A DNA stretch of 64,000 nt, taken from the NCBI GenBank assembly GCA_021018995.1, contig CM037596.1:6647501-6711500 (forward strand). Reading direction: 5' to 3'. This document shows positions 38,701 through 52,996 of the stretch, in pieces; position 1 is the first letter of the stretch, and each line of letters opens with the position of its first letter. This stretch comes from Chloranthus sessilifolius (taxonomy: Eukaryota; Streptophyta; Magnoliopsida; Chloranthales; Chloranthaceae). The notes under the pieces were generated by a model. That model was not told the DNA's origin and searched no databases. It saw only the letters and a list, made by a program, of their open reading frames with translations. The position numbers were made by a program, and so were the translations under genes.

Positions 38701-41700
38701 AGATTCTACAGAAAAGAAGAATGACTTGGCTCTTATCACAGTGGTCTGTGAGTATCCTAATGTCTTTCCAGTGAACTTACCTGGATTACCACCTGATAGA
38801 GAGATTGAGTTCACGATTGAGCTAGTGCCGGGTACAGAACCGTTATCTAAAGCTCCATATTGGATGGCGCTTGCTGAGTTGAAAGAGCTCAAGGAACAGC
38901 TTCAGGAGCTGTTAGACAAAGGCTTCATTCGACCGAGTGTTTCTCCTTGGGACCGGTTCTTTTTGTGAAAAAGAAGGATGGATCGATGCGTCTGTGTATC
39001 GATTATCAGTAGCTCAACAAGATAACGATTAAGAATCGTTATCCTCTTCCACGGATAGATGACTTGTTTGATCAATTGCAAGGTGCAAGGTTCTTCTCAA
39101 AGATTGATCTGAGGTCAGGCTATCACCAGCTCAAGATCAAGGGGAAAGATATATCCAAAACTGCGTTTCGGACGTCGCTGATTACGTATCGCGGTGCTTG
39201 GTTTGTCAACAGGTTAAGGTTGATCATTAGAATCTTGCAGGCCTATTACAACCTTTACCTGTGCCTAAGTGGAAATGGGAAGCTATTTCAATGGACTTCA
39301 TTCTCGGGTTGCCGAAAACAATGAGGAAGAACAATGCCATTTGGGACAGTGTTGATCGGCTAACCAAGTCTGCTCATTTCCTGCTATACAATACTACGTA
39401 TACAGCCAGTAGACTTGCAGAGTTATACCTCAAGGAGATTGTTAGACTGCATGGGATACCGGCTAGTATTGTGTCAGACTGAGACCCGTTGTTTACTTCA
39501 CACTTTTGGCAGCGGTTTCAGGAAGGAATGGGTTCTCGTCTCGACTTTAGTTCAGCATTTCACCCACAGATAGACGGTCAGACTGAGCGAATGAATCAGA
39601 TCATCGAGGACATGCTGAGAGCTTGCATGTTAGATTTTCACGAGTCATGAGACCAACACTTACCTCTGATCGAGTTCGCTTACAATAATAGCTTCCAAGC
39701 TAGCATCGGTATGGCTCCGTTCGAGGCTTTATATGGACGACGATGCAGATCGCCGTTAAACTGGGAAGAAGTGGGTGAGAAGCTCATTATTGGCCCTGAG
39801 ATAGTCGAGTGCACAACCGAGATGGTTCGATTGATTCGCGAGCGACTACGAGTAACTTAGAGTCGTTAGAAGAGCTACGCCGATCTCAAACGAAGACACG
39901 TGAATTTTAAGGTAGCTTTCACTATATTAACATGTCTTTCATCACTTGATACATGTTCCACGTGAAAATTGGCGCTAACACTTGATTTTTTAGGTCGGCA
40001 AGAATGTTTTCGTTCGAATTTCGCCTACGAAGGGTGTTATGTGATTCGGGAAACGAGGGAAACTGAGTCCTCGGTACGTTGGGCCTTTTGAGATATTAGG
40101 CCGAGTAGGAGAGGTTGCATACCGCGTGGCACTACTGCCGCAATTGTCCAGCATGCACAACGTCTTCCATGTGTCGATGCTGCGTCGATACATACGTGAC
40201 CCGACTCACGTACTTGATTACCAACCCATTGAGCTTCAGGATGGTTTGACGGTGATTGAGGACCCGATTCAGATCTTCGACCGCAAGGAGCAGATCCTAC
40301 GCACTAAGCGGATTCCTTTGGTTCTCGTCTGATGGCAGAATCATACACCGGAGGAAGCCACCTGGGAGCGAGAAGCTGAGCTCCGAGACCAATTCCCGAC
40401 CCTTTTCGTTTAGATTTTTGGGATTTTGTGTATGGACTGTATTTTTGCCCTTTCGATCATGTACTTGTTATATAAATATAACAAATTATTTTTGCGTTCC
40501 TTTATATATTAAATTTACTGCCTGTTGAAAGGTCCCTAGTATATGTAAACCGATATATTTTGGAGATTCTAACCCGAAACCGGGGATGTTACTCCCTAAT
40601 TGCTTGTGGAATTAATAGGGCCTTTTAAAGCAAATTCATTTAATTATTTTTCTAAGTTAAATTCGGCTCTTTTTTATGCCAAAAATGTCGCATTCCATAA
40701 ATTACACTAATTGGACTCTAAGGAAGTCAAATTGGACCCAAGGAATGGACCCTCATTTTCAAATTTTTGAAATTTTGAGCAAAACAAAACTCAACAAAAA
40801 TCGAGGGTCGAAATTCAAATTCGAGGGTCGATTTTCCTTGAACAATACCCAGGCATTTTAAGCAAAAATTTTGGCCTGGCAACAAATTGGAGAAATCGAG
40901 GGTCGATTTCAAAATCGAGGGTCAATTTGAAATCTGACCCACGAATTTGAAATCGAGGGTTGAAATTTTTACTAAAAGGGGGGTCTGTTTTCGAGTTTGT
41001 CATTTCGACCTTTTGAAACAGAGATAGGGTTTGGGGTTTTTGGGGTTCCTTTGCTTTTTCCTCCACATTTTAGACAAAATCAAGGGAGATTTCAGTCGGA
41101 TTGCTTGGGGAGTTTATTTGCTTGGCCAAGAACCATCTTGTGGGGATTCTAACGAGGTAAAATCCTCTTTATTTTTGTATTTTGGTACTATATTTTCTTG
41201 CATCTTTAGGGTTTGATTTTTATTTGAATGGGACCTAAAAAGCAAGCCCCTACTCGAAATCCAACCTCTAAACGACCAGCTTCAAAAGCTACGTCTTCGA
41301 GCTAGCCTACACAGCCACCTTCACAGTTGGCTCCACCACCCCCACAGCCAATTCCACCACCTGTGTCCCCTCAAATCCGGGAACAACCCAATGAATTTTG
41401 GGGCATAAAGGGCTTCGCCACTGAGTATGTATTTCACCCTGAGTTGTTTAATCAACAACCAACCACTCAGTCGGAGGCGGAATATATAGAGAAAGCCCAG
41501 TTGACTTCATTTTGTACAGCCTTTAGTGACCATTTTTACCTCGTTTTGTGCGCCTCTTTTATCAACACATGCGCCGAGAGGACGAGAAGAAAATTTATAC
41601 TTCAATTGATGAACGAAACTATACGTTTGACCTAGAGGACATTGCCGTGGCGATGCGTTGCCCTATGGCACATTCTAAGACTATGGGATTGGGTCCTCCT

Positions 41701-44700
41701 TTCCCTAAACCTGCCCTTTTTCAAGAGGTTATGACCCAAATGACCCAGGGTTGTCATGGGTCGGGTAAATCTATTGTTCGTTCACACATGCCGACTCCAT
41801 GTGGCTTTTGGACAAAATATTCAAGGCAACCCTCTACCCGTTTGGTCACAAATCTGAGCGCATAGGTCCCCTCCAGCAGATTCTCTTTGCCGCTTACAAG
41901 GAGCGTTGGTTTAGTGCCCCTGAAATTATTTTGAAAGGAATTATTAAAGCCCGGGAGAAAATGGAAAAGCAAGTGAAGAAACCAAAAAAGGGCATTCCCT
42001 ATGCTCGTTTGATTTTCGTTATGATAGAGATTTATCGAGCGAGCTTAGCATATGATATTCCCCCTACATAACTAAAATCTACTGACGGTCTTAAACTGTA
42101 TAAACTCGTTAATTGGGGTCAGACCTACAGTAGACTTCTTAAGACTCCCAAGGCCGCGGTAGTTCCTGATGAGGAGGATGGGGACGAGGATCCAACACAT
42201 GTTGCCCCAGAGACTGCTGCTCCTGCACCCGCTTAGCCCCCACAGAGTGGCATCCTCATGCTCTCGGAGTTCACCCGACAAATGACTGTTGTGAGCCAGC
42301 AGATCCAGGAGCTCGCACAGCATACCAACTCTATGAGCCATGAGTTGTAGATACACGGCGGTGCTTTGACGTACCTCATGCAGCACGCCTTCCCCACCGA
42401 TTATGCTACTTATATGGCCGACATTCGAGTGTCCGTTCACCACCCTTCGACATCCGAAGCAGGTCCTAGCATGCATACCGATGAGGGTGTTGTTGGTGCG
42501 GATGATGGCTCTGATGATGATGGGGATGGTGATCAGGTTGGTCCATCTGCAGCGGGGGAGTTTTAGACTTGCACTGGGGGATGTGTTGTTATATTTTTAT
42601 CTTTTGGGGCATGTATTTATATTTCATGCATGAATTATCTTAGGACCTGGTGGTCCTACTTTTGCTATCTTTTATATTATTGTTTTGGACTTTTGATCTG
42701 CTAGTTTGTTTTGCATCGCCTTGTATATATTTGCTATAGACCTTATATATATTTGCATTTTGGATTTTATTATGTGGACATGTACTCTCATGAGTGCATG
42801 AGATCTTGTATTGCTCTATATATGTGGGTTTTATTTTTCATATTCTGTTGCTATGGTGGGATTGTGTTATATTGGTTGTTTTCATGAGTCATTATGCGAC
42901 GGTTTCCCGACACGTGACACTTGGGGTGTAGGCATCCATGTACGGATGCAATCCACTATGGCCCTTCGGGTGCCACATGCAGTACATTCAGGTTACTACC
43001 GATCTAATCCCTTGACTTGCGTGCCCTGCGAGACCAGCCCCTGGTGACCCATGTTTTCCTTTTTGTTTCGTTTTATGATGTGTGTTGCATTAAATTTTCG
43101 AGGACGAAAATTCCTAAGGAGAGGAGAATGTAATATCCCTGATATTTGACATGTTTTTCATTTACCTCGATAAGCGTGTCCGAAAATTATTACGAGATTT
43201 TTCTGGATTTTTTATTTGCTATGTGTTTGATGAGAATGATGGCCAAAGGGTTTTGTCTAAAGATGTGTGCAAGTCATGTAAACGATGACTTACACAATAA
43301 GGTTGGTGTTTGTGTTTAGCACTGAAATTTTTTGCAAGTTAAATGGATAAGTGGTAAATAGAAAAATCTAGATTTTTTGGTTGTTAACTAATATTATAAA
43401 GAGAGGGACTTGCAAGAGAAGTTACACTTCTCTCTCTCTCGTTTGAATTAGAGTTTGTAACCTTTGGCTTTGCCTTTGATCTTAGATCTTGTGAGCTTGA
43501 GAATTACTCTCCCCATCTCAACCATTGATTAGACTTGTGCTTGAATTCGGATTGGTTTGAGCTATTGGAAGAGAAGAATAGGGGAGAGGATGTACTGTGT
43601 GAATCTGACTTTTACTCTGGAAGCAAGATTAGAATGAATTGATTGGAAGCTCCAGATCTATTAAACCTTCATGTTTGGTTCTGGTGCTTAAATTCTGTGC
43701 AACGGAAACAACGGATTAAGCGTCAAGAGGTAGGCTTTTAAACCTCCTTATGTTATTTAAATTTATGTTTTGTTTAGAGTTGAATGTGGTGTGTTTAAAT
43801 AGATAAATCGGCTGTGGTTGAATGAAAAAGAAAAGAGTCCGGAGATGAAAATTTTAACAGCCGCAGACCTGAAGGAATTCGAGGGTCGAATTTGGAATTC
43901 GACCATCGATTTGAAAATCGAGGGTCGATTTTCTGATTTTTAAAGCCTGATGCAGTTTTGAAATTCGAGGGTCGAAATTGAAATCGACCTTCGAATTTCA
44001 AATTCGACCCACAAATTCAAATTCGACGGTCGATTTCTGCTCTGTTTCTATCCTTCGAAATTTTGGCTAAAAAATTTTATAGGTAGACTTTTGGTCCAAT
44101 ATTAACACTGAAAGTGTTAATCTGTGTAGGTTTTGAATTGGGAGTCCTTTGTGAGGACTCTTATGCATGTTTTGAACCGTCTTTGTTGAGGTAGGGGAAC
44201 CCTACACATTATTTGCATTCTATTATAAGTAGGGACTGTTTTGAATATTTTGATAAGAAACATAAATTTTGAAAATATTAGTTTGAACATAGCATGAATA
44301 AGAATCTGGAATTAAGATACAAATCAGAAAATTGAGAACTTTGAACTGTGAAATTTGAACCTCAGAACCTCTGTTATTTTGAATGTGAACATCGAATCAG
44401 AACTCCGAAAAATTAGTAATATGTTATGAATAATAAGCTTTGATATAAGTTAGCATTTGCATGCGATTTGAGGTACATACGAACGATGCCCTAGATTCTA
44501 CCAACCGTATGGACGGTGTTTGTTTTGGCGCAAGTTTCCCTCATAGCGTAGGGGCTTATTGCTATTTAGAAAATAGGCTCATGAACGACAATGGTCAGTA
44601 GGGTTTTCCCATCGGTCACGTAGTCCGCTCTCATGCTATAGGATATTTGGAAAATAAAATTAAGTTATAATTTAAGACAAGAAGCATGCTAATTCAGAAG

Positions 44701-46907
44701 TTTTTGAACACATCAAATTTATGTTATCAGTTTTGACTCAGGATTAGAACTAGAGATTTAGTTTGCAAAGTATCTTTTGAAAAACTATATTTGATTCGAT
44801 TTCTGTCTTTGAAAATCTTTACTTATAATGAAATGCAAATAGATTTGTTTCCTCTATTGGGCTTTGTTGTTAGCTCACCCTCGACTATACGTCACAGGTG
44901 CTTAGACTGACCTAGGGTCAGAGGATCTGGAGGACTCCGATTACATTCCTGAGAAGGAATTGGATACACCTGCTGAGGAGTTTTTCCCTTGATTCTAGAT
45001 CACTTCTTTTTGGTACTTTTGTTAGAATATTCTTTGAATATTGGGCCTTAGGCCATTGTTTTGTCATTTTGATATCACTCGAGGAACCATTATTGGGAAC
45101 CACTATTTTAGGTGTTGGATTGGCCATCACCGGTGGTTGTTCCTGGTTCCTCAGAGTGACATATTTTGTTGTTAAAAACTTTTGTCTTTACTTATTCTAT
45201 GTTTTGCCTCTGTCTTTAGATCATTGTTATGTTGTCGGCTTCTGTTTGTTATGGCTTATTGAGAAATCAATAAGTTGATGAACCGGTCTTTCCTATACCT
45301 TAGGAATTGGAAAAGTCAGGTCGTCACATAGATTCTCTAATAATATCGTCACAGAGATCAATGACTCATCTTTTCTTTTTTTTATAACTAATGTGATCAT
45401 TATTCAAAGGAGCATGCGATTGCGGGTCTGATATATCTAGTGTAGTTGGAGAAGATATATCCTAGGTTTTTTTTTTTTTTTTTCTTGATAGATAAGATTA
45501 TATTTTCATTAAGGAATAAAAATACAACTGCAATAAGACCCGAGCAAGGAGCTCGAGAAAAAAAAGATAACAAAACCAGAAACAAAGATATAAAAGAACC
45601 AAAAGAAAAATGAAAGCAGAGCCTGGGTGCTAGACGGAAAGAACCCCCAAAAGGCCCCCCAAAAATCCCCAACTGAAGGCTCTAAGAACTACCATGCCAA
45701 TAGCTCAATAATCACCCGAGTCTGAAAACCCCATACCAGACCCCAGAGCTTCAAGTCTCTAGTAATATCGCTGATGAGAAGCTGAAGAGATTTATATTTT
45801 CCTTCAAAAATTCGAAAGTTCCGTTCCATCCAAATGTTGAAGAAAATAGCAAAGGGTAGAGTATTAGAGATGGGGAGCTGCTATGAGAAGACCTTTATGC
45901 GAACATTCTGCCAACAAATCGTCACAGGATCTAGGCACGCAACCAATGATATTATAAGTAGTGCGGAAGACGTTCCAGATGCCCGATGCCACAGGACAGT
46001 GGATATGAAGATGGTTCGCGGATTCCGAAGTTGCACGACACATGGTACATCTATTTGGGATCACCATCCCCCTTCGCGTGGGAGTGTCGAGAGTCTTAAT
46101 TCGGTTATGAGCAGAACACCACGCAAAAATGATATATTTAGGAAAAGTTTTCACTCCCCAGATCCCAGTCCAAGACTGAAAAATCAGAGGCCTCCGCTAC
46201 ATGTACCGGTACGCCGAGCTAACCGAGAAAACACCATCAGATTTCAGTCGTCGCCATATCCTACTGTCATCTGTTTGTTGAAAAGATGTATGAGCGAGGT
46301 CATCGAGAAGATAAGAAAGATCGGCTGCTTCGGAAAAGATGTATCCTAGGTTTTAAGAAAGCTCAAGTTAAGATTATTTAAATCTAATTAAGATTAGATT
46401 TGAAAGGTTATTTAAATTAAAATTATCTTTATTGATTATAGATTTAACATATTTGTATTAACCTCTATTTATAGGATTTATTTCATGGTGCAGTTGTATA
46501 TGGTTCTATCTCTCATTGGATCTTTTTCTTCTTTTCAGTTCTATAGAACTTTCATATAGATTACCTTCCATTCATTTCCATCATAGAATCATACTCTGAA
46601 TTAGGGCTTTCAAAGGGTCAGGTCAACTCGATATCCGACCTGTCGTACCCGAGTTTTATACCGGCTTGGACACATAAACTTGACCCATCGGGTTAGACCC
46701 AACCCAAAAATTCACACATTAAATCAAAGAAAACATAGGCATGAACCCTTGACCTGTCGAGTCAGGTGGGGTTGTGCAGAGCGCATATTAATTTTTCTTC
46801 GAGCAATCAAAATTTTGGCCTGACCCACGTTATATAACCATCTTCAGACTTCAGAGTCAATTTTTGCCTCTAAATCTCTTGTATTATTTTTCTATTTACA
46901 TATAAAA

Positions 46908-46958
<51 letters not shown>

Positions 46959-49900
46959 TAGGGTGTTCCAGGCTTGCACTTCAGCTAGAGTCCCTACAGG
47001 CTGCCATCGCGCCCACCATCACCGGTAGCTCAAGATTTACGCACCTTACCATGGCACCCTTGTATTTCAAAGAGGAGAATATTAAAGGGACAATGTTATA
47101 TGGTAGGCAGTTTTTTATAGACAATTTTGCAGACAATTTATGTGACGCGACGTGACTGATTGTTGTACGGGCAGTGGTGCCCAAGCAATGCAGCCACTCA
47201 CACCACGCCATATAAGCTGCTTGCAAAATTGTCTATCAAAAACTGCCTATCATTAATAATTTTCCATATTAAGGATAGCTGATTGGGAGATTGTCAAGCA
47301 TTGGAAGCCCAACAAAAAACCTCCCCAATAGAGCACATCATGAAATTTGACTTTTTTTCTCTGCCAATTGCAAATTTTCATTTATAGTTGTCATTTTGAA
47401 GTGAATTCGAGTTTTAGAGGTCTCAAATGCAACATCTTTGAGTATTTCTTCTATAGTACTCTTCTTGTAGATATCTAGTTTTATGTTAGAATAGCTCTAT
47501 TTGCACCTACCAGATTACTGTGGGTGCCTACACTGAAAAACCATCGACTGCTTTGAGTGTGATATATGCCATGTGATTTTTTGAGATCTCTGCCACGTGG
47601 AATTAAAAATTGACCGCCTGATGATATGCCCATGATCTCAAGATCCATTATGTGATAGATGGGATGAAAACCAATCTCCATCGACTGAAACAATCGATGG
47701 TTTTTCAGCCCAAGCACCCTCAAGAGTTCGGTAGGTGCGAATATATAGAGCTACCCTTTATGTTATAACTATCCAATTTCTTTGACACTCGTTATCATCA
47801 ATAGGAAATTCTTAATGTCTTTTGTGTTTTTGGTTGATTAGATGGGGATGGGAAATGCATTGGATACTCTATGCGGGCAGTCTTATGGAGCAAAGCAATA
47901 CCATAGATTGGGAATACATATGCAAAGGGCTATGTTTGTCCTTCTACTTGTAAGTGTACCCCTTAGTTTCATTTGGGCCTTCACAGGTCAAATTCTCATT
48001 GCCCTTGGGCAAGATCCCGAAATATCTTATGAAGCTGGATTATACGCTCGGTGGATGATCCCGAGCCTTTTCGCGTATGGTTTACTTCAGTGCTATGTTA
48101 GATTCCTACAGAGTCAAAGCATCATCTTTCCAATGGTGGTGTCCACTGGAATTACAGCTTCACTCCACATACTAGTATGTTGGATTCTAGTGTTTAAGTC
48201 AGGTCTTGGAAGCAAAGGTGCTGCCTTGGCTAATGGGTTTTCATATTGGATTAATGTGGTGTTGTTGGCTCTTTATGTCAAGTTCTCTGCTGCTTGTAAG
48301 AACACATGGACTGGGTTTTCAAAGGAGGCCTTGCATGATGTCCTCAGCTTTCTGAGACTTGCTGTTCCTTCTGCTGTCATGGTTTGGTAAGTTGAGGCTT
48401 CCCTACTTTTAAGAAAGGGTACCAGTATTCGCAATTGAAGATTCTACATTCACAACTAGGGTTTTCGCCCTTTAAAACCGTTTTGACTGCCTTGAATTAG
48501 ATGATGGAGATCCTTTGTCGTCCCGATCTTCCAACCAGTTTCTTGAGATCGTGTCCCACCTATCAGATGGTCAGATAGTGATTGCAAGAGGAGCACCTTC
48601 CCAAAAGTGACCCGAGAACCCTTCTCATGGCACACCCATTATCACGGTAACTTTTTGGATTGTGTGCCATGTAGAATCAACATCTCACCATCTAATAAGT
48701 AGGAGTGATCTCTTTAAGACTCTCAGTGCGAGCCCTAATCCTGTTTCAATATTGTAAGTCTCTTCAAACCATATGAGTTTTTAAATATATTGTAACTTGA
48801 TTGTTATGGCTCATTAAAACAGCTTGGAATTGTGGTCATTTGAGATGATGGTTCTTCTGTCTGGCTTTCTACCTAATCCAAAGCTAGAAATTTCTGTGTT
48901 GTCTATAAGGTTAGTATCACTTCCTGAACTTAGCCAATATTTTGAAGAATCTCGAATACTTTTACTATCTTGCATACGAGATTTGTACCATTGCATATGA
49001 AAAGAAAGACTTCGTATTTTTCGGACTTGTGCCATGTGGAATACCATCTAAGCCTTCTGATTTTTTGGAGGCCGTGGTGTAAGGATCTCTGGTGAAAAAA
49101 AGTGGCACTAAACATGATCTCTATAATCTGATTCAATAGAGTCAAAGCCCATCATTTTATTCACTAACTGATTGGGTTGAATCAGATGATAGCGATCATG
49201 TTTCATGCCAACCTTGGGCACCAAAGCTCTATACATAATGGCCTTCAAATCAGATGATTTAGATGTGTTCCATGGCTGCAAAGTCCCCAAACTAAGAAGT
49301 CTTTCTTTTAACTATGTGCAACAGCACAATCATCGTGTGCAAGTAGTCCCTCCCTTTCATTATTTATTCCTACATTACTGATAGTTATCCATCTTTCCAG
49401 CCTCAACACCTCTGATATAGTCTATATGATCCACTTTGGTCTCAGTAGTGCTATAAGGTTGGTTGAACTCATTACTCTTACAGCTTCTCCATACCCTCTT
49501 CTTGTTTCTATCTCACTACAAATTATGTTTCCTTTTTCTAGTACTCGAGTTTCAAACGAATTGGGCGCTGGGTGTCCACAAGCTGCACAGTTAGCAGTAT
49601 GTGTCGTAGTGTTCCTCGCCATTGCCGACGGTTTGATAGTTGTTTCAACCATGCTTTTGGTGCGCAGAGTTTGGGGCTACGTGTATAGCAATGAAGAAGA
49701 AGTGGTGAAGTATTTAGCAACCATGATGCCGATACTTGCGACGTCCAACTTCATTGATGGGATTCAATCTGTGCTTTCAGGTCTGAACTACTTGCCAAGG
49801 GGCTAGTACGTACAAAGTTACTTGGTTCACTAGTCCACTCGATTCGAATTTGGATTCACAATTTGCTATTGGCTACTATCAATTTTAATTAAAGAAGTGC

Positions 49901-52900
49901 AAATGATCACTTGATTAACTATAAAACTTAAAAATCATAATGTCTTAGGTTGAAATCTCCTCTTTATGCTTTTAGGATGTTGTATAAAATAAATATATAG
50001 TTAGCATTAACCAGTCAATTCGAATGTCATGTCAATTACGAACTAGTTCTACATACGCAATTCCCGATTCGCCAGGTAAATGAGCGAATTTAGTATCAAC
50101 TTTAGCAACTTTAAAACCAAAGTTTTCATTACCATAACAATTGTTTCATCGATCGGTTTCTTATGGATTGATGGGAAGAGAGAAAACCATGGATTATAAA
50201 GTGTCTTTTCGCCACCATATTTATACTATTTAAACTTTACTTATTTGCTCAATCCCCTAGCGAATCCCGAATTGGGTATATCCAACAAGTTTGCAATTCA
50301 ATTTAGTCTGATTCGGCATGACAAGCGAATTTATTAGCCGCTAACTAGTCTGTTTAAAAACAAAATTTTAGCAACATAGAGTGAGGATTTGAACCCAAGA
50401 CCTTGTGATTTTTAATATTTATAGTTTAACCAATGATTATTTTTTTATTTATTATTATTATAGCATACACATTTATATTATAAAATAAATACATTTCTTA
50501 AAACTCATCCTCCTACGAGCGAATTAGGTTTACTTAATAGTAGCAAATTGTGAATTGCGAACTTGAACTTTGATCAAAACAGGCATGAAACTATATCATA
50601 AGGGTATGACTTATAGCCATCAAATTCTATCGAAAAGGGTGCCATAGATTTTGAGAGGCTTCAAATTTACATAAGTCAACTTTTGACACACCACAAAAAA
50701 TAAGATTATTAGCGGCATTCAAAAACTGCCAACAAAAAATTACTGCTATTAGTCATGTCAGCTACCAAAAATTGCCTTAAAGCAAGTGCCGCTGAAACAC
50801 CTTATTTTTATAGTGACGGAATTTTGTGGCTCAATGACACTTCACAAAGTGATGATACCCCTGATTCCCCATTAATCCTAATTTAATCATCATGACCATT
50901 GATTAATTATAAGTTATAACTGATCAAGGATCAAAATTAGGCAATGCGAGAGGATGTGGGTGGCAGAAGATTGGCGCTATTGTAAATCTCGGAGCTTATT
51001 ACATTGTTGGCATTCCTTGTGCTGCTCTCTTTGCTTTTGTCTTCCATGTTGGAGGAAAGGTGGGAATCAATCTTTTGTGAGTTTAATTATGTTCTTGTTG
51101 TAGTGCATTATTTGTACTATTCTTGAGCCTAACGATATTCGCTACCGAATATTTGTTATCCGCAATTAGGGTTTTGGCATGTGAGAGCCTTTGGTTACCT
51201 TAAATCAGATAATGGAGATTATTTTTCGTCCACCTATCCAATGGTCTGATATGTGATTCCTTATACACTACTACAAAAAATAAGACTATTAGCGGCAGCC
51301 AAAAATGGTCGCTATGAACAAAAAATTGCTGCTATTAGTCATGTTGCTATCAAAAAACTGCTGCTATTAATTCTATTGCTACCAAAAATTGCCTTAATAG
51401 CAACTACCGTTGAAACCCCTTATTTTTGTAGTGATAGCACAGATCTCCAAAAGTGATCGTGATCATGATCATGGGCGTACCATGCGAAAGGGATCTCGGG
51501 TTTACTTTTGAGGACGTGTCCCTTGCAGAATCAACATCTGACCCTCTCGTATGATAGGTGCACAATGATCTCCCACTTGGAATCAACATCTGACTATCTG
51601 ATAGGTGCACAATGATCTTAAGAGCAACTATGTGGAAGATTGTGTGAAAAATGATCTCTATCGCTTGATTCAAGGAAGTCAACGACTCTTGCCTGCTAAA
51701 ACCCTGATTGTAGGTAAAGAATATTTGGTTGCATATACTTGTACCTTATAACTTATTATTAGTTGTTGAAATTGTTTTGAACAGGGGCTTTGGATGGGAC
51801 TTGTATGTGGGGTTTTTGTGCAAGCTTTGTTGCTTTCAATCATAACATTGTGCACAAATTGGGAGCAAGAAGTATGTGATTTACATCTTAAATCATTTCT
51901 TTGCTTGTAAACTCTTATTCACTTTAACAGGCTGACTCGACCCATTGACCCGCTGACTCGACCCATTTACAGGGGTCAATGGGTCGAGTCGGCCTATTAT
52001 TCGATCGGCCCTCCCAATTTTTTGCCACGTCGGGCAATTAAAATTCACAGGTCGTACAGGCATGAAGTATTTGACCTGACCTTAAGTCTGGGTCGGGTTG
52101 GATCAACCCAATATTTATATCCGCTATGAAGGGATTTGAGGGGTGTAGGAGATTTTGAACCGAGTCGGGCACATTACTCTTGACCTATCTGGTGGCTAAT
52201 CGATAATCTAATTGATGATCTTGATTGGCATGGCAACCTCCCTCATCGATGATCTTGATCGATGTCGATGTCATATGTGTGGTATAGATGATTTGAAGAC
52301 TGTCGGTCGGAGGTGCTCGTTCGGGCACGAGTATTGGTACTATATATATAGGGGTAATGATCCTCTCACTCGAGTCATGGAACATACGCTCATAATTCAA
52401 GCTCCTATTGATTGCATGTCATATCAAGTATATGAGCTTATGTCCCAAGACTCGAGTCATATAATCATTTCTCATATATATATATATATATATAGGGTGC
52501 CAGTTTCGTCTTCCATGGGAGGATGCTCAAGCGTCCTCAAAGATTTATGGAGCTCCACGTGGCGCCCAAAATACTATTTGGGTGCACTACAAAAAATAAG
52601 ACTATTAGCGGCAGTTTTTTTTAATAAAAAATTGTCGCTATTAGCCTTATTTTTTGTAGTGGTGCCATGGGGTACATTGAGGGAGTGCTGGATGGGTTAG
52701 ATCAATTTATAAATAAAAAATAAAAATATATATTTTTTGAAGGCTGTCATCAAAATTTAATTAATTTCAACTACTCAGATTTTAAGACTAAAAAAGTATA
52801 TGGTGGAGATAAGTTTTCAAATTTTGTTTTTAAAAAATATGATTTAAATTATGCACCCATGCTTTATGTGTCATCAATTTAGTGCCCCAAAACTAATTAG

Positions 52901-52958
52901 AGGTTTTTTCCGATCTCAGAGGACGCTTGAGTGTCCTCCAATAAGTGTCCTAGAATGG

Positions 52959-52996
<38 letters not shown>

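Larger units (their letters stand above)
35168..45328 (+). mobile_element. Ty3/gypsy LTR retrotransposon 2 (full length, broken)
   Basis: 10.2 kb, plus strand. LTRs TGTAATATCCC...CGTCACA at 35168-36707 and 43129-45328, flanks TAGAG and TAGAT (4 of 5). PBS-like TGATATCAGAGC at 36710 has one change from the Met primer site. Order: gag, putative intron, protease, truncated RT joined to integrase, second putative intron, chromovirus-type C-terminus, then about 2.3 kb with an extra ORF, PPT and 3' LTR. The last 45 bases of the LTR match, reversed, the LTR end of element 1, so the two families are related. Inserted in MATE intron 1, same strand as the gene. Confidence 0.93.

Noticed and set aside
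41228..42566. Extra ORF of gypsy 2 as an envelope-like gene
   Set aside because: No signal peptide, transmembrane segment or coiled-coil pattern is evident; proline-rich and acidic ends fit the plant transposon ORF better.
45834..46349. 171-codon plus-strand frame
   Set aside because: Antisense shadow of the LINE zinc-binding domain on the minus strand.
48814..49290. Minus-strand frames in MATE intron 3
   Set aside because: They run through a MITE and an exon in the wrong strand; no motif.
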